A stretch of 64,000 nucleotides of DNA from Bradyrhizobium diazoefficiens (GTDB taxonomy: Bacteria > Pseudomonadota > Alphaproteobacteria > Rhizobiales > Xanthobacteraceae), in assembly GCF_016599855.1 (NCBI RefSeq), contig NZ_CP067041.1:1736001-1800000 (forward strand), given 5' to 3'. Below the pieces are notes generated by a model. The model did not search any database. It saw only the letters and a program-made list of their open reading frames with translations, and was not told the origin of the DNA. Shown one piece after another: positions 44,759-53,734 of this stretch (the stretch's first letter is position 1; each line of letters begins with the position of its first letter). Made by a program: the position numbers and the translations under genes.

Positions 44759-45424
44759 ATGACCATCGTCAGAACGCCGGAAGCTTTGAAGGATGCGCGC
44801 GCTACGCTTGGATTAAGCGCCGGCGCCCTGGCCAAAATCGTGCGGGTTGAAGATGGGCGTACGGTGCGTCGATGGGAAGTCGGCGAACGCGAAATTCCCG
44901 GGCCCGTCATCGTTATTCTAGAAACGGCAATAGGCTATCTCGAGAGTATCAAGCTGATCGACAAGCAGCTGGCCATGTTGCGCTCGGGCAAAATGACCAG
45001 CGGCGAAACTACGCGTGCCGGCAGGATCGACCAGACCGACACCGACATTGAGCGTCTCACGGCGTCCCGAAAGAGCTTTGTAGAAGCCCTGGAGATACTG
45101 ACCAGGCGGCCTGCCAACGACGGTTCGGATCGAGTTCATTGGTACACCCTGCAGCGGACAACGCCGCTGTTTGACCCGGCACACAAGGATGAATGGTCAA
45201 TCCCCGGAGAACTGAGCCCTGAAGCTGCATTGGCCCATTTTGCCAAGCATGAGGACTTCGAGGAAGGGCTCGAAGTCGCCGACGACGAAGGGCCTCCTAC
45301 AGAATTTGTCCTTGAAAAGCGGGAAGTGCTACGCTGTCAAGTTGGCGCTTCGCAGCGCCTCAGCGCGGGCCGCGCGATCGAGACCTATGCTGTGCGCCGA
45401 CATCTCAGGCATTCTAATCCATGA
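44759..45424 (+). CDS. HTH-type regulator of unknown target
   Basis: The 221-aa protein has an N-terminal helix-turn-helix (about 6-60): ALKDARATLGLSAGALAKIV, then DGRTVRRWEVGEREIPGPV, as in DUF1870/XRE-like regulators that read gene ends of toxin or phage modules. The remainder has no recognised domain. It is divergent from fic and lies before a decayed FicT module. A palindrome abuts the start codon. Confidence 0.65.
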   Translation: MTIVRTPEALKDARATLGLSAGALAKIVRVEDGRTVRRWEVGEREIPGPVIVILETAIGYLESIKLIDKQLAMLRSGKMTSGETTRAGRIDQTDTDIERLTASRKSFVEALEILTRRPANDGSDRVHWYTLQRTTPLFDPAHKDEWSIPGELSPEAALAHFAKHEDFEEGLEVADDEGPPTEFVLEKREVLRCQVGASQRLSAGRAIETYAVRRHLRHSNP

Positions 45425-45435
45425 AGGCGTAGCAG

Positions 45436-45632
45436 ATGGCGAACAAAACCATCCTTAAAGGGCAAAGCATTGGGCTTTGTGATCGGCAGCGCGCGCTTCC
45501 GGAAGATCAGTTCCGTGGAGGGCATCGTCTATTTCGCGAAGATGAAAGGGCAGTACTGCGGTCGCGACAAGCAAGGCGCGCACCCCCGAAGAGCGCCAGA
45601 AAGCGATCATCAAGGCCTACCGTAAGGCGTAA
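45436..45632 (+). pseudogene. FicT-associated antitoxin (YhfG-like), frameshifted
   Basis: The start MANKTILKGQSIG is open. After a slip the coding is FVIGSARFRKISSVEGIVYF, and after another slip TPEERQKAIIKAYRKA followed by the stop TAA 45630-45632. The C-terminus, directly before a FicT-like start, is the pattern of short FicA/YhfG antitoxins. At least two frameshifts make it inactive. Confidence 0.5.
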
Positions 45633-45638
45633 CCCGGG

Positions 45639-45863
45639 ATGTACGATGCTGTCGCCGATGACTACTGCTATCCCGGAACCACTGTCCTGAACAACAAGCT
45701 CGACCTTACCGACGCGGACGAGCTCGACGCGTTCGAAGCGGAAGTAAGTGACGCCCGGGCCGACGAAGCACTCCCGGCCGACGATCTGGATTTCATGCAT
45801 TTCTAGGCGATCCACGGGCACCTGTTCCAGGACGTCTACGACTGGGCCGGGGAGACTCGAACC
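45639..45863 (+). pseudogene. FicT-type toxin remnant with in-frame stop
   Basis: It reads MYDAVADDYCYPGTTVLNNK, then LDLTDADELDAFEAEVSDAR. A TAG stop (45804-45806) follows HF where the family has HFQ, and AIHGHLFQDVYDWAGETRT then continues. It stops matching about 45863, before the HPFxxGNGR catalytic motif. It is joined tail to tail to an Lrp fragment, so a deletion removed the rest. Confidence 0.7.
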
Positions 45864-46197
45864 AATCTTCCATGGTACGGGCGGTCACGTACAGGGCAGA
45901 GTCCGCGTCACCAGTCACGTAGAAGCCGTTGACGACCTCAGCTGACGATTTGATGGCCTTCTTGAATCTGAACGCTCCCGCTCCAGGGTCACTAGCACAA
46001 ACATTTCAATGGGTCCTCCTACCGCCTTCGGCGAAACGATCGAGACATCGGCCTCGATGATGCCTTCCTAGCGGAGCCTCTTCAGTCGTGACATGCGGTC
46101 GCGAAAGCCCGGCCAATTCGCCGATCGCCTCCGAAGTTAGACGGTTGTTCTTTTGCACAATTTCGAGGATGCGGGCGTCGGTTCGGTCGTATCGCAC
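45862..46197 (-). pseudogene. Lrp/AsnC-family regulator, decayed
   Basis: The start GTG 46197 has AGGAG upstream. RYDRTDARILEIVQKNNRLT and SEAIGELAGLS form the HTH. After slips, RLKRLR is followed by an in-frame stop and EGIIEADVSIVSPKAVGGPI, then MFVLVTLERERSD, and after a small deletion VNGFYVTGDAD. The whole Lrp sequence is recognisable but broken several times. Paired direct repeats lie upstream. Confidence 0.75.
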
Positions 46198-46282
46198 GAT
46201 CGGCTCCTGCCTTTGAGGATTCCGTCGCCAGATGCCCATGCGATGCAGAAAGTCCTCCGAATGACAGGAAAATGCAACGAAA

Positions 46283-46326
46283 ACAGTTATACGACACGAG
46301 TATGTTGAATGACAGTTTTACGACAC
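46283..46326. repeat. direct repeat ACAGTT(A/T)TACGACAC upstream of the Lrp remnant
   Basis: Copies at 46283-46297 and 46312-46326 match at 14 of 15 positions with 29-bp spacing, about three helical turns. The region separates the dead Lrp gene from the ORF at 46426. It may be an old operator. Confidence 0.45.
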
Positions 46327-46425
46327 CTCTGCTGCTGAATAATGGCAATTAGGACATCAACCCAACCACCCGGCGATCGCCACTTTGCAGATTCGAGCCC
46401 ACAGCAAACCGGGAAACCAAAAGCC

Positions 46426-46620
46426 ATGACAACCACCGTGCTTTCAGATCCTCGAGAAATCCTTGCAGAGGACGTGAAGGAAGCCCTTCTGAGATACTAT
46501 TCTGGGCGGCGCAAAGTCGCGATTTCTATCAGCAAGCCAACCAGCGACTGCCCACTGCTATCTCTCTTGCTGGAGGGTGGGCAGAGGCTTCATCTCAGCG
46601 TGACGGAGGCGCGGTCATGA
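46426..46620 (+). CDS. small hypothetical protein
   Basis: The 64-aa protein reads MTTTVLSDPREILAEDVKEA, then LLRYYSGRRKVAISISKPTS. It is alpha/beta in character and looks coding. The stop overlaps the next start (ATGA). A longer frame starts at 46342. The function is unknown. Confidence 0.5.
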   Translation: MTTTVLSDPREILAEDVKEALLRYYSGRRKVAISISKPTSDCPLLSLLLEGGQRLHLSVTEARS

Positions 46621-46790
46621 TCCTGTTTCCGCGGCGACCCGAGCGTGAGTTGCGTATCCTTCCAGCGGCGACGCCTTGTCGAGGCTATTTCGTGGGCAAT
46701 CACGACCTTGTCTCCGACAGCTTCCTGGCACTGACCGGAGTCGGTCTTGTACTGCTCAGCTCAAGCCTGCTCGCCTTTGCCTTTGCTTAA
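46617..46790 (+). CDS. small membrane protein, 57 aa
   Basis: It reads MILFPRRPERELRILPAATP, and its C-terminal hydrophobic segment FLALTGVGLVLLSSSLLAFAFA would cross the membrane. It begins in an ATGA overlap with the preceding ORF, which supports both as genes. The function is unknown. Confidence 0.5.
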   Translation: MILFPRRPERELRILPAATPCRGYFVGNHDLVSDSFLALTGVGLVLLSSSLLAFAFA

Positions 46791-46903
46791 AGAGAACGCG
46801 TTGGTGCGTTTCGCGCTCTGTCAATCAGGGATTCCATTTGAAGATGAGATGCTCGGCAACTCAGAACGATGATCATGCTCTAATTTTTTCGCAAGCGGTC
46901 ACA

Positions 46904-47719
46904 ATGAGCAATTTCAACCAGGAAAGCGTGCTGAGCGTTCATCACTGGACCGATAATCTCTTCAGCTTCACCACCACGCGGAATCCATCATTCTGCTTCC
47001 GCAGCGGTGAATTCACGATGATCGGGCTCAAGGTCGACGAGAAGCCGTTGTTACGTGCGTACAGCCTCGCCAGCGCCCATTACGAGGACCGGCTCGAATT
47101 CTTCTCGACTAAGGTGCCGAATGGTCCCTTAACCTCGCGTCTGCAGCATCTGAAGGAGGGTGACGAGATCATCGTCAGCCGCAAGGCTACGGGGACGCTG
47201 GTCATCGATAATCTCGAGGACGGGCGCAATCTCTATCTGATCGGCACCGGCACCGGGCTTGCACCGTTCCTGAGCGTGATCAAGAATCCCGAAACCTATC
47301 TGCGATTCGAGAATGTCGTGCTGCTGCATGGCTGCCGCCGGATCGCCGAGCTCGCCTATGGTGAGATGATCACGGAAAAACTGCCGAGCGATGAGCTGGT
47401 CGGCGACTTCGTGCGGTACCAGCTGATCTATTATCCGACCGTGACGCGCGATCCCTTCCACAACCGCGGTAGGATCACCGATCTGATCGCGTCAGGCACG
47501 CTGTTTACGGACATCGAGCTGCCGGCACTCCAGCCGCAGCATGACCGCGTCATGATTTGCGGCAGCCCTGCACTGGTGCGCGATGCCCGCGAGCTGTTGG
47601 TGGCGAGGGGCTTTGTCGAAGGCAATCACGGCGAGCCCGCGCAATTCGTGGTCGAAAAGGCGTCTGCCGAACGCAATAGTTTGAGCTCTCCGCGGACAAT
47701 GGTTCTACATGAATCATGA
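46904..47719 (+). CDS. fpr: ferredoxin–NADP+ reductase
   Basis: The 271-aa flavoenzyme reads ESVLSVHHWTDNLFSFTTTR, FAD-binding LLRAYSLASAHYED, LIGTGTGLAPFLSVIKNP (NADP site), VMICGSPALVRDARELL and the C-terminal GEPAQFVVEKA. This is the bacterial subclass I Fpr (about 257 aa) with a 14-residue extra tail after FVVEKA. It moves electrons between NADPH and ferredoxin or flavodoxin. ATG 46904 begins the conserved region. The earlier frame from 46676 is unsupported. Confidence 0.92.
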   Translation: MSNFNQESVLSVHHWTDNLFSFTTTRNPSFCFRSGEFTMIGLKVDEKPLLRAYSLASAHYEDRLEFFSTKVPNGPLTSRLQHLKEGDEIIVSRKATGTLVIDNLEDGRNLYLIGTGTGLAPFLSVIKNPETYLRFENVVLLHGCRRIAELAYGEMITEKLPSDELVGDFVRYQLIYYPTVTRDPFHNRGRITDLIASGTLFTDIELPALQPQHDRVMICGSPALVRDARELLVARGFVEGNHGEPAQFVVEKASAERNSLSSPRTMVLHES

Positions 47720-47900
47720 TGCAAGGAGGCATCGCCGTGAAGCACAGGCGATGACAGACGAAGAGCGCGAGCTGGAGCGCTGCAAGCAAGAGATTTCGCG
47801 TCTGAAACAGCTGGTTGTGCAGCTTTCTGAAATTGTGTTGCGCAACGTCGTAGAGAGCGACGAGGGGCGACAATCGGCACGCCCTTTGGTCTCTGAGTGA
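47709..47900 (+). CDS. small coiled-coil protein
   Basis: The frame reads RHRREAQAMTDEERELERCK and continues QEISRLKQLVVQLSEIVLRN, a heptad-patterned helix. ATG 47709 overlaps the fpr stop by 11 bp. ATG 47751 is the likely alternative. The function is unknown. Confidence 0.5.
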   Translation: MNHDARRHRREAQAMTDEERELERCKQEISRLKQLVVQLSEIVLRNVVESDEGRQSARPLVSE

Positions 47901-47962
47901 CCCCGAAGAGGCGCGCTGTTTCCCAGCAGCGCGGCTTCCCGCCTTGGGGGGCATGGGAAGCG

Positions 47963-48003
47963 GCTCCGCCCTTGTGCTCCAGGAGGCGGGGCTCCTAATT
48001 TTT
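47963..48003 (+). terminator. probable factor-independent terminator
   Basis: GCTCCGCC (47963-47970) can pair with GGCGGGGC (47985-47992) with one G·U pair. TCCTAATTTTTA follows. It ends the fpr transcript. Two other small hairpins lie just before it (around 47910-47960). Confidence 0.5.
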
Positions 48004-48114
48004 AGTTGGAAGCGCGGATAGGTCAGGGGGCACATTGATGACGGGCTGGACAGAGCAAACGCGACTTGTTGTCTGCGATGGCAGCAATGGCTTCTGAGCT
48101 TCAGTGGCGCGCTA

Positions 48115-48306
48115 ATGTTCAGCCGTGACGGTGAATTCTGGTCTCAACTTGCAGCCTATCTCTACGCTGTGATTGTTGCGATGTCGGTGTTGTACGGAAT
48201 TGGTCAACTTCTAACAGGGGACAATCTTGAACTATCTCTAAACTCGGATGAGCAAGCATCGGGTAGCTTTTTCGGATGGATCGCACGCGGCATAGCGAAT
48301 GAGTAG
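48115..48306 (+). CDS. possible small membrane protein, 63 aa
   Basis: The frame reads MFSRDGEFWSQLAAYLYAVI, continues VAMSVLYGIGQLLTG and ends SGSFFGWIARGIANE. A membrane-spanning helix about 13-34 and an acidic tail make it plausible. There is no clear ribosome-binding site, so it is tentative. Confidence 0.35.
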   Translation: MFSRDGEFWSQLAAYLYAVIVAMSVLYGIGQLLTGDNLELSLNSDEQASGSFFGWIARGIANE

Positions 48307-49005
48307 CGGGCGCGGACAAACGACTCCGATTATTGCCCAGAACATGCTGGCGTCACCAGACATCGCTCACGCGAAATACCGCGTCACCTTCGCACGATCG
48401 AATTAGTCGATCAACGCTGACATACGGCCCCGCTCCAGTCGCGGCTGTTACTTCCAAACTCGTCGTGCAGTCACCTGCTCGTTGATGGCCACGGTAAAGC
48501 GCTATGGCTCGGACGCAAAGTCAGTCAAGAACGACCGCTGCTCTGTCCCATGCGGCAACTCTTCCGCTTGATCGGAATGCGGCACGAGCCTTGGTCGTTT
48601 ATCCGGTAGAGGGGCCCATCTGTGCTTTGCGGTGCGCGAACCATTGCATCGATCGCGGTACGGGCGGAACGCCGTTGACATTCTGAACAAGACCGAGATC
48701 CGGTCTGTTGGGACAGGGGTGCTTGCGCATCAAGTCAGGATCGACATAGCAGCGGCTGTTGATTCCATTCATGTGGGCAATAACGGAGCGAGAGGGGATT
48801 AATCACGTAACCGTCGCGATGGATCGCCCTGGCACGCCGGTCTGCCAGCGCGGACTGCAGCTAAGTCTTCTTGATTGGCCGTCGAGATCGGTGCGGCAGG
48901 TGACGTGGGCGGAGATATTTGGGATGTGCCCCGGTTGAGCCCCAGGATTTTGGGGGCACATCGTGGGGGAGAGGAGCCGCTAAGTTTTTGAAAAGAAAGA
49001 GCTAA
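48307..49005. other. 699-bp stretch without a supported gene
   Basis: It ends at the tRNA-Val gene. The only structure seen is a perfect 10-bp inverted repeat GATGTGCCCC (48923-48932) / GGGGCACATC (48953-48962) with a 20-nt loop. No gene is supported on either strand. Confidence 0.4.
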
Positions 49006-49080
49006 TGGTGGGCGCACAAGGGATCGAACCTTGGACCTCTCCCGTGTGAAGGGAACGCTCTCCCGCTGAGCTATGCGCCC
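49006..49080 (-). tRNA. tRNA-Val(CAC)
   Basis: The cloverleaf reads GGGCGCA (acceptor), a D-arm GCTC…GAGC, anticodon stem TTCCC/GGGAG with loop TTCACAC (anticodon CAC, Val), T-arm CAAGG-TTCGATC-CCTTG and acceptor TGCGCCC, followed by A and an encoded CCA. It is 75 nt long. Position 34 is C, so it reads GUG. Confidence 0.93.
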
Positions 49081-49240
49081 GGGACCATCATGCAGACGGC
49101 CGGACCTCATCGGCCGGCCGGCGCATCGGAGCCCGCGATTTAGAAGTGCGGGCTAGAAGTGTCAAGTTTTCAGGCGCCTTGCGGCCGGAAAACCTTCGGC
49201 CAGTGTTACAATTCGGCGGCGAGGCTGGATTTCGGGCCGC

Positions 49241-50536
49241 TTACGCGCCCTGTTGGCGGGCGCGAGAGGCGTGGGCCTGCAGTGCGCGGATGCGCTCGGC
49301 GAGCGTTCCGCCGCCTTCGGGAAGGGCTGCGGCCGCGCCGTTGGTCGCGACGCCATTGGCCGGGCGGGCGGCCGGCTTCGGCGGCTGGCCGGCCTCGGCT
49401 GCCAGCAGTGCCTCGATCGGCGAGTTCGGGCCCTCGAGCTGCATCGCGAGTTTTGCCACTTCGGCGGCGATGTCATTGATGCGCTCGCGCAACAGCGCGT
49501 TCTCCATCCGCTCGGTCGCCCAGGAGCTTTCCGCCTGCTGCTGGATCGCATTGATGTCGCGCTGGAGCTTTGCGCGCTCGTCGCGTGCGGTGCGCAGCTG
49601 CTCTTCCAGCGCGCTCTTCTCCGCGCGGAGCGTTTCCATCGCAGCTGACGACTTGCCGCCGCTCAAGGCGGCGATCTCGACGCGCAATTCCTTGATGGTG
49701 CGCTCGGACCCTTCATTGGCCTGGCGGAGCTGGTTGTTCTCGTACTCGCGCTCGGCAAGCAGCTTGCCTTGCGTGGCGAGGCGGCCTTCGAGGTCGGCGA
49801 CACGGCCCGACAGCATCTCGGCCTCTTTGACCTGCACGATCAGCTGGCGATCGAGCTCGGTGATGCGCTGGCTCAGATTCTCGACGCGGCCGCGTGCCTC
49901 GGAAAGCTCACGCGAGGCGGTCTCCGAGTCGGTGCGCTCCTGCGCCAGCCGCGTTTGCGTGGCGGTGAATTCTTTCTCGGCATCGCCGACGCGGTTCTTC
50001 AGCGCTTCGATCTGGGCGCGCACCGCGACCAGCTCGACCTGGCGGCTCTCCGCCATCATCGAACGGTCGGACAGTTCGGAATTGATTTTTGCGAGCTCGC
50101 CTTGCTTGTCAGTCAGCGCCATCTCGGCCGCGCGCAACGCTGCCGTCTTGGCGCTGAATTCCTCTTCGGTGGCGCGGAGCTGTTCCTTCACGGCTTTCTC
50201 GCGAGCCTCAAGCGCAAAGATCGTGGCGTTCTTCTCGCCGAGCTCGATCTTCATGCGGTTGATGGCGTCGCTCTTTTTGCCGAGCTCGGCAAGCTGGCTC
50301 GTGGTCTTGTTCTTGAGCTGATCGACGCTCATCTCGAGCCGGCGCGCCGACATGGCGAATTCGGCGCGGAGCTGGTCCTTGTCAGCCTGGATCTCGGCCA
50401 TCGACAGCGGCGTCGCGGCCTCGAGCCGCCGCGTGGTCAGGCGCACCGCGCGGTTATGCACCAGCGGCACGATCGCGAGTCCGCACAGCATCGACAGCAG
50501 GAAACCGATCGCCAGGTACATGATCGGTTCGACCAT
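49241..50536 (-). CDS. membrane-anchored long coiled-coil protein
   Basis: The 431-aa protein has one N-terminal helix (about 5-26, IMYLAIGFLLSMLCGLAIVPLV). After it about 350 residues of uninterrupted heptad-like coiled coil follow (…LEARE KAVKEQLRATEEEF…). The Pro/Ala-rich tail ends ERIRALQAHASRARQQGA. It is probably an envelope scaffold; I recall it as an unnamed conserved Bradyrhizobium protein. ATG 50536 starts just before the helix; the upstream frame to 50596 is weak. Confidence 0.8.
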   Translation of the reverse strand: MVEPIMYLAIGFLLSMLCGLAIVPLVHNRAVRLTTRRLEAATPLSMAEIQADKDQLRAEFAMSARRLEMSVDQLKNKTTSQLAELGKKSDAINRMKIELGEKNATIFALEAREKAVKEQLRATEEEFSAKTAALRAAEMALTDKQGELAKINSELSDRSMMAESRQVELVAVRAQIEALKNRVGDAEKEFTATQTRLAQERTDSETASRELSEARGRVENLSQRITELDRQLIVQVKEAEMLSGRVADLEGRLATQGKLLAEREYENNQLRQANEGSERTIKELRVEIAALSGGKSSAAMETLRAEKSALEEQLRTARDERAKLQRDINAIQQQAESSWATERMENALLRERINDIAAEVAKLAMQLEGPNSPIEALLAAEAGQPPKPAARPANGVATNGAAAALPEGGGTLAERIRALQAHASRARQQGA

Positions 50537-50655
50537 GGGCCAGAACTCCAAAGCTAAGGAAAAATTTACCAACGACAATGCATGGCGGGCCGGCAAAAAG
50601 CCAGCCCCGCCCTGTCGTTAACGTGAATCCGGAAACGGGATCGGAAGGAGGGATC

Positions 50656-51264
50656 CTAGAACGGGTTCCAGGTCGCCCGCGGGGTGTATTTGAGGTAGCC
50701 GATATTGGCGCCCAGACGCAGGCCGAGGCCCGAGCGGATCGGCACCAGCACGATGTTGTTTGACGTGAGCGCCGTCATGCCGAAGCCGCCGATAATATAG
50801 GCCGAGCCGTCGATGCCGGCGAAGCGCTGGTAGATCGCATTTGTGGCGGGCAGGTTATAGACCAGCGTCATGGTGCGCGCGCCGTCGCCGCCCCAGTCGA
50901 ACCCGAGCGACGGACCCTGCCAGTAGACGCGCAGGTCGCCGGCGTTCTTGGTGTAGAGCGTACCTTCGCCATAGCGCAGGCCGGCGACGAAGGCGCCGGA
51001 GCCTTCCTCGCCTAGGATATAGCCGTTCGGCAGGCCCCACTGGCTGACAGCCTTCTCGATGATCGAGGCGAGACCGCGCGAGACATTGCCGAAGAAGCGG
51101 TGGCCCGCGGTGACGAGCTCGTCCGGCCCATAGGTATTGGGTGACAGGGACCGCTGCGGCGGCGGCAGGTCCGGCGGCGGCGCGGCCGTCTGGGCGGAGG
51201 CCGGCACGATCCAGCCAGCCAGCGCTACAAGCGCCACTGCGGCAAGGCGTGATGCGAAAGTCAT
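50656..51264 (-). CDS. EipA-like (DUF1134) envelope protein
   Basis: The 202-aa protein has a signal peptide (MTFASRLAAVALVALAGWIV…SAQ) and a Pro-rich stretch. The DUF1134 core includes GHRFFGNVSRGLASIIEKAV, LRYGEGTLYTKNAG and GFDWGGDGARTMTLVYNL. EipA of Brucella (DUF1134) is a periplasmic envelope-integrity protein. Orthology is inferred from the domain and the length. Confidence 0.88.
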   Translation of the reverse strand: MTFASRLAAVALVALAGWIVPASAQTAAPPPDLPPPQRSLSPNTYGPDELVTAGHRFFGNVSRGLASIIEKAVSQWGLPNGYILGEEGSGAFVAGLRYGEGTLYTKNAGDLRVYWQGPSLGFDWGGDGARTMTLVYNLPATNAIYQRFAGIDGSAYIIGGFGMTALTSNNIVLVPIRSGLGLRLGANIGYLKYTPRATWNPF

Positions 51265-51375
51265 AAAAGAACCCCTGGTATCGATTCCGGTCCGCTTCCC
51301 TTAACCTGACGCCAACAGGCACGGCTCTAGGTTGCGCCGGATGTCCCCTCGACTCGGATGTTATCCGCAGCAACT

Positions 51376-51891
51376 ATGACGGCACAACGGCAGGAAGCCA
51401 GCCCTTTGCGCCCCGGAATTGCCTTGATCGGCCGTCTGGTCTGCCTGCTGGCGGGCATTTGGCTCGTCTGCTCCGGATTACCAGCGCAGGCCGCCACCAC
51501 CGAGCGTATCGTCGTCAATCGCTTCTCGGGCATCGCCATCGAGGGCTTCGACCCCCTGGCCTATTTCGTCGACGGCGGCCCCGAGCTGGGGAAGGCCGAG
51601 TTCGAGGCCAACCTCTGGGGCGCGGTCTGGCGTTTCCGGAACGAGGGTAACCGGGCCTCGTTCCTGGCCCATCCCGAGATCTACGGACCGCAGTTCGGCG
51701 GCTATGACCCGGCCGATATCGCGCGCGGCGTGATCGTCGCCGGCAATCCCCGCTTCTTCGTGATCTCGGCGCAGCGGCTCTATCTGTTCAGCCGGGAAGA
51801 CAACCGCGACGCCTTCGCCGCCAATCCGGAACGCTTCCTGTATGAAGTCGGCAAACGCTGGCCGGCGCTGCAGGACAAGCTCGGTCAATAG
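51376..51891 (+). CDS. YHS-domain protein with signal peptide
   Basis: The 171-aa protein has a hydrophobic leader (LIGRLVCLLAGIWLVCSGLP…AQA) and a YHS-like domain: GFDPLAYFVDGGPELGKAEFEANLWGAVWRF. This domain is widespread in secreted proteins of rhizobia. ATG 51376 is taken; ATG 51358 is possible; neither has a good site. It is convergent with cysQ and overlaps it by 7 bp. Confidence 0.8.
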   Translation: MTAQRQEASPLRPGIALIGRLVCLLAGIWLVCSGLPAQAATTERIVVNRFSGIAIEGFDPLAYFVDGGPELGKAEFEANLWGAVWRFRNEGNRASFLAHPEIYGPQFGGYDPADIARGVIVAGNPRFFVISAQRLYLFSREDNRDAFAANPERFLYEVGKRWPALQDKLGQ

Positions 51892-52712
51892 ATCGCTGCC
51901 GCACCGGCGTCGCCCCAGGCGATGAATGCCGGGATAATAAAGCCGGTGTCGCTGCGCTCGCCGAAGCGGAGCTCGCCGCCGTTGCCGTCGGTCACCTTGC
52001 CGCCAGCCGCGGTCACGACGGCGCAGCCCGCCCCGACATCCCATTCCGAGGTCGGCCCAAAGCGGGGGTAGATGTCGGCGCTTCCCTCCGCGATCCTGCC
52101 GAATTTGACTGCCGAGCCACACGTCTTTCTGACGGCGTTGGGGCGGCGATCGATGAATGCTTCGCTTTTCGGGTCGCCATGCGAACGGCTCACCGCCGCG
52201 ATCCAGGGCTCGCCGTGCCCGGGCAGCTTGCGGGTACGGATCGGCTCGGCAGCGCCGATGGTGGCGCCGTCAAACGCCACGCGCTCGGCGCCGCGGCTGA
52301 CGATACCGCGCCAGAGCAGCCCGAGCGCGGGCGCGGCTACAATGCCGAGCAGCGGCACGCCCTCAGTCACGAGGGCAAGGTTGACGGTGAATTCGTCGCG
52401 GCCGGCGACGAACTCCTTGGTGCCGTCGAGCGGATCGATCAGGAAAAAGCTGCCGCGAAACGGCGGCGAGGCGAGCTGGCACCGCTCCTCCGAGAGCGAG
52501 GGCACATCGCCCGCAAGCCTCGCCAGCCCCTCCGCGATAATTCGGTCGGCAGCGAGATCGGCCTCAGTCACCGGCGAGCCGTCCTGCTTGCCGTCGATCC
52601 GCATCGCGGCGCGGTTGACGCCAAGGATCGCCTCGCCCGCCTGCACCACCAGTGCGGTCAGGGGCTCCATCAGCCGGAATGCGGCCTCGCCGTCAATAAT
52701 CCTCACCTGCAT
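51885..52712 (-). CDS. cysQ: 3'(2'),5'-bisphosphate nucleotidase CysQ
   Basis: The 275-aa phosphatase of the inositol-monophosphatase fold has SPVTEADLAADRIIAEGL, FFLIDPLDGTKEFVAGRDEF (metal site) and TSEWDVGAGCAVVTAAGGKV. It removes 3'-phosphoadenosine 5'-phosphate, a by-product of sulfate assimilation. The start may be a little inside (MEPLTALVV at residue 15). It is convergent with the YHS gene. Confidence 0.9.
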   Translation of the reverse strand: MQVRIIDGEAAFRLMEPLTALVVQAGEAILGVNRAAMRIDGKQDGSPVTEADLAADRIIAEGLARLAGDVPSLSEERCQLASPPFRGSFFLIDPLDGTKEFVAGRDEFTVNLALVTEGVPLLGIVAAPALGLLWRGIVSRGAERVAFDGATIGAAEPIRTRKLPGHGEPWIAAVSRSHGDPKSEAFIDRRPNAVRKTCGSAVKFGRIAEGSADIYPRFGPTSEWDVGAGCAVVTAAGGKVTDGNGGELRFGERSDTGFIIPAFIAWGDAGAAAIY

Positions 52713-52884
52713 GCCCCATTCATCGGCAAGACCTGCCTCTCTTCACGTGATTGGCCCGCGCTTTAGGGCCGCTTCGAACCTATCGCAAGCTAGCTGCCAC
52801 ACGCTGGCGAATGTTAGAACCCGCCGCATCCGTCAAGCATGCGTGATTCGCCGCGTCCGCGCCGTGCAATTCCAGGAACCCTTT

Positions 52885-53538
52885 ATGTCCGACGCTCCGT
52901 CACCCGGTACCGCTTCTGCTCCCGATATGCTCGAACTCGCGGCCCTCCTGTGCTCGCGGGTCTGCCATGATCTCATCAGCCCGGTCGGCGCCATCGTCAA
53001 TGGGCTCGAAGTGCTCGATGACGATCCCAAGCCCGAGGACCGCGAATTCGCGCTCGATCTGATTCGCAAAAGCGCGAAGACGGCCTCCGCCCGCCTGCAG
53101 TTCTGCCGCCTCGCCTTTGGCGCGGCCGGCTCCTCCGGCGCGCAGATCGACCTCGGCGATGCCCAGACCATGGCCCGCGGCCACATCGAGGACGGCAAGT
53201 GCACGATCACGTGGAATCTGCCGCGGCTCTTGCTGCCGAAGAATCGCGTCAAGCTGCTGCTCAACATGCTGGTCGTGTCCCAGCACACGATCCCACGCGG
53301 CGGCATGCTCACGATTGACCCGATTGGCGAGGGCGAGACGATGAGTTTTCGCATCACCGCGACCGGACACAACGCGCGCCTGCCGCAGAACATCTCCGAG
53401 CTCTTGAGCGGCGCACGCGGCCCCGCCGCGGATGCGCACGCGATCCAGCCTTATTACACGCGGCTGCTCGCACAGGCCTGCGGGCTCACCGTAACGCTCA
53501 AGCCCGAAGGCGAAGCGATCATCGTTACCGCTTCGTAA
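52885..53538 (+). CDS. chpT: histidine phosphotransferase ChpT
   Basis: The 217-aa protein has His28 in LLCSRVCHDLISPVGAIVNGLEVL, the ChpT phospho-accepting motif, then a degenerate kinase-like C-terminal fold (DLGDAQTMARGHIEDGKCTI…). In alphaproteobacteria ChpT passes phosphate from CckA to CtrA and CpdR. ctrA lies in the same window. AGGAA precedes ATG 52885; the longer frame upstream is antisense to cysQ. Confidence 0.9.
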   Translation: MSDAPSPGTASAPDMLELAALLCSRVCHDLISPVGAIVNGLEVLDDDPKPEDREFALDLIRKSAKTASARLQFCRLAFGAAGSSGAQIDLGDAQTMARGHIEDGKCTITWNLPRLLLPKNRVKLLLNMLVVSQHTIPRGGMLTIDPIGEGETMSFRITATGHNARLPQNISELLSGARGPAADAHAIQPYYTRLLAQACGLTVTLKPEGEAIIVTAS

Positions 53539-53734
53539 ACGCGCGGCCGTTCTCGGATAGTTAATCGAATCTTTACGAGGCGCTTCGGCTTGTCCGGAGC
53601 GCCTTACCTCTCTGTTGGTTCCGTTCTTTTGCACATACTCAACCAATATTAAACGCTTTGCGGTGAAGCTGGCCCCATTCCGAATAGGCGCATCACAATT
53701 CGTGCGTGCCCTCTCTGTATGAAGGCCTGTTTTC

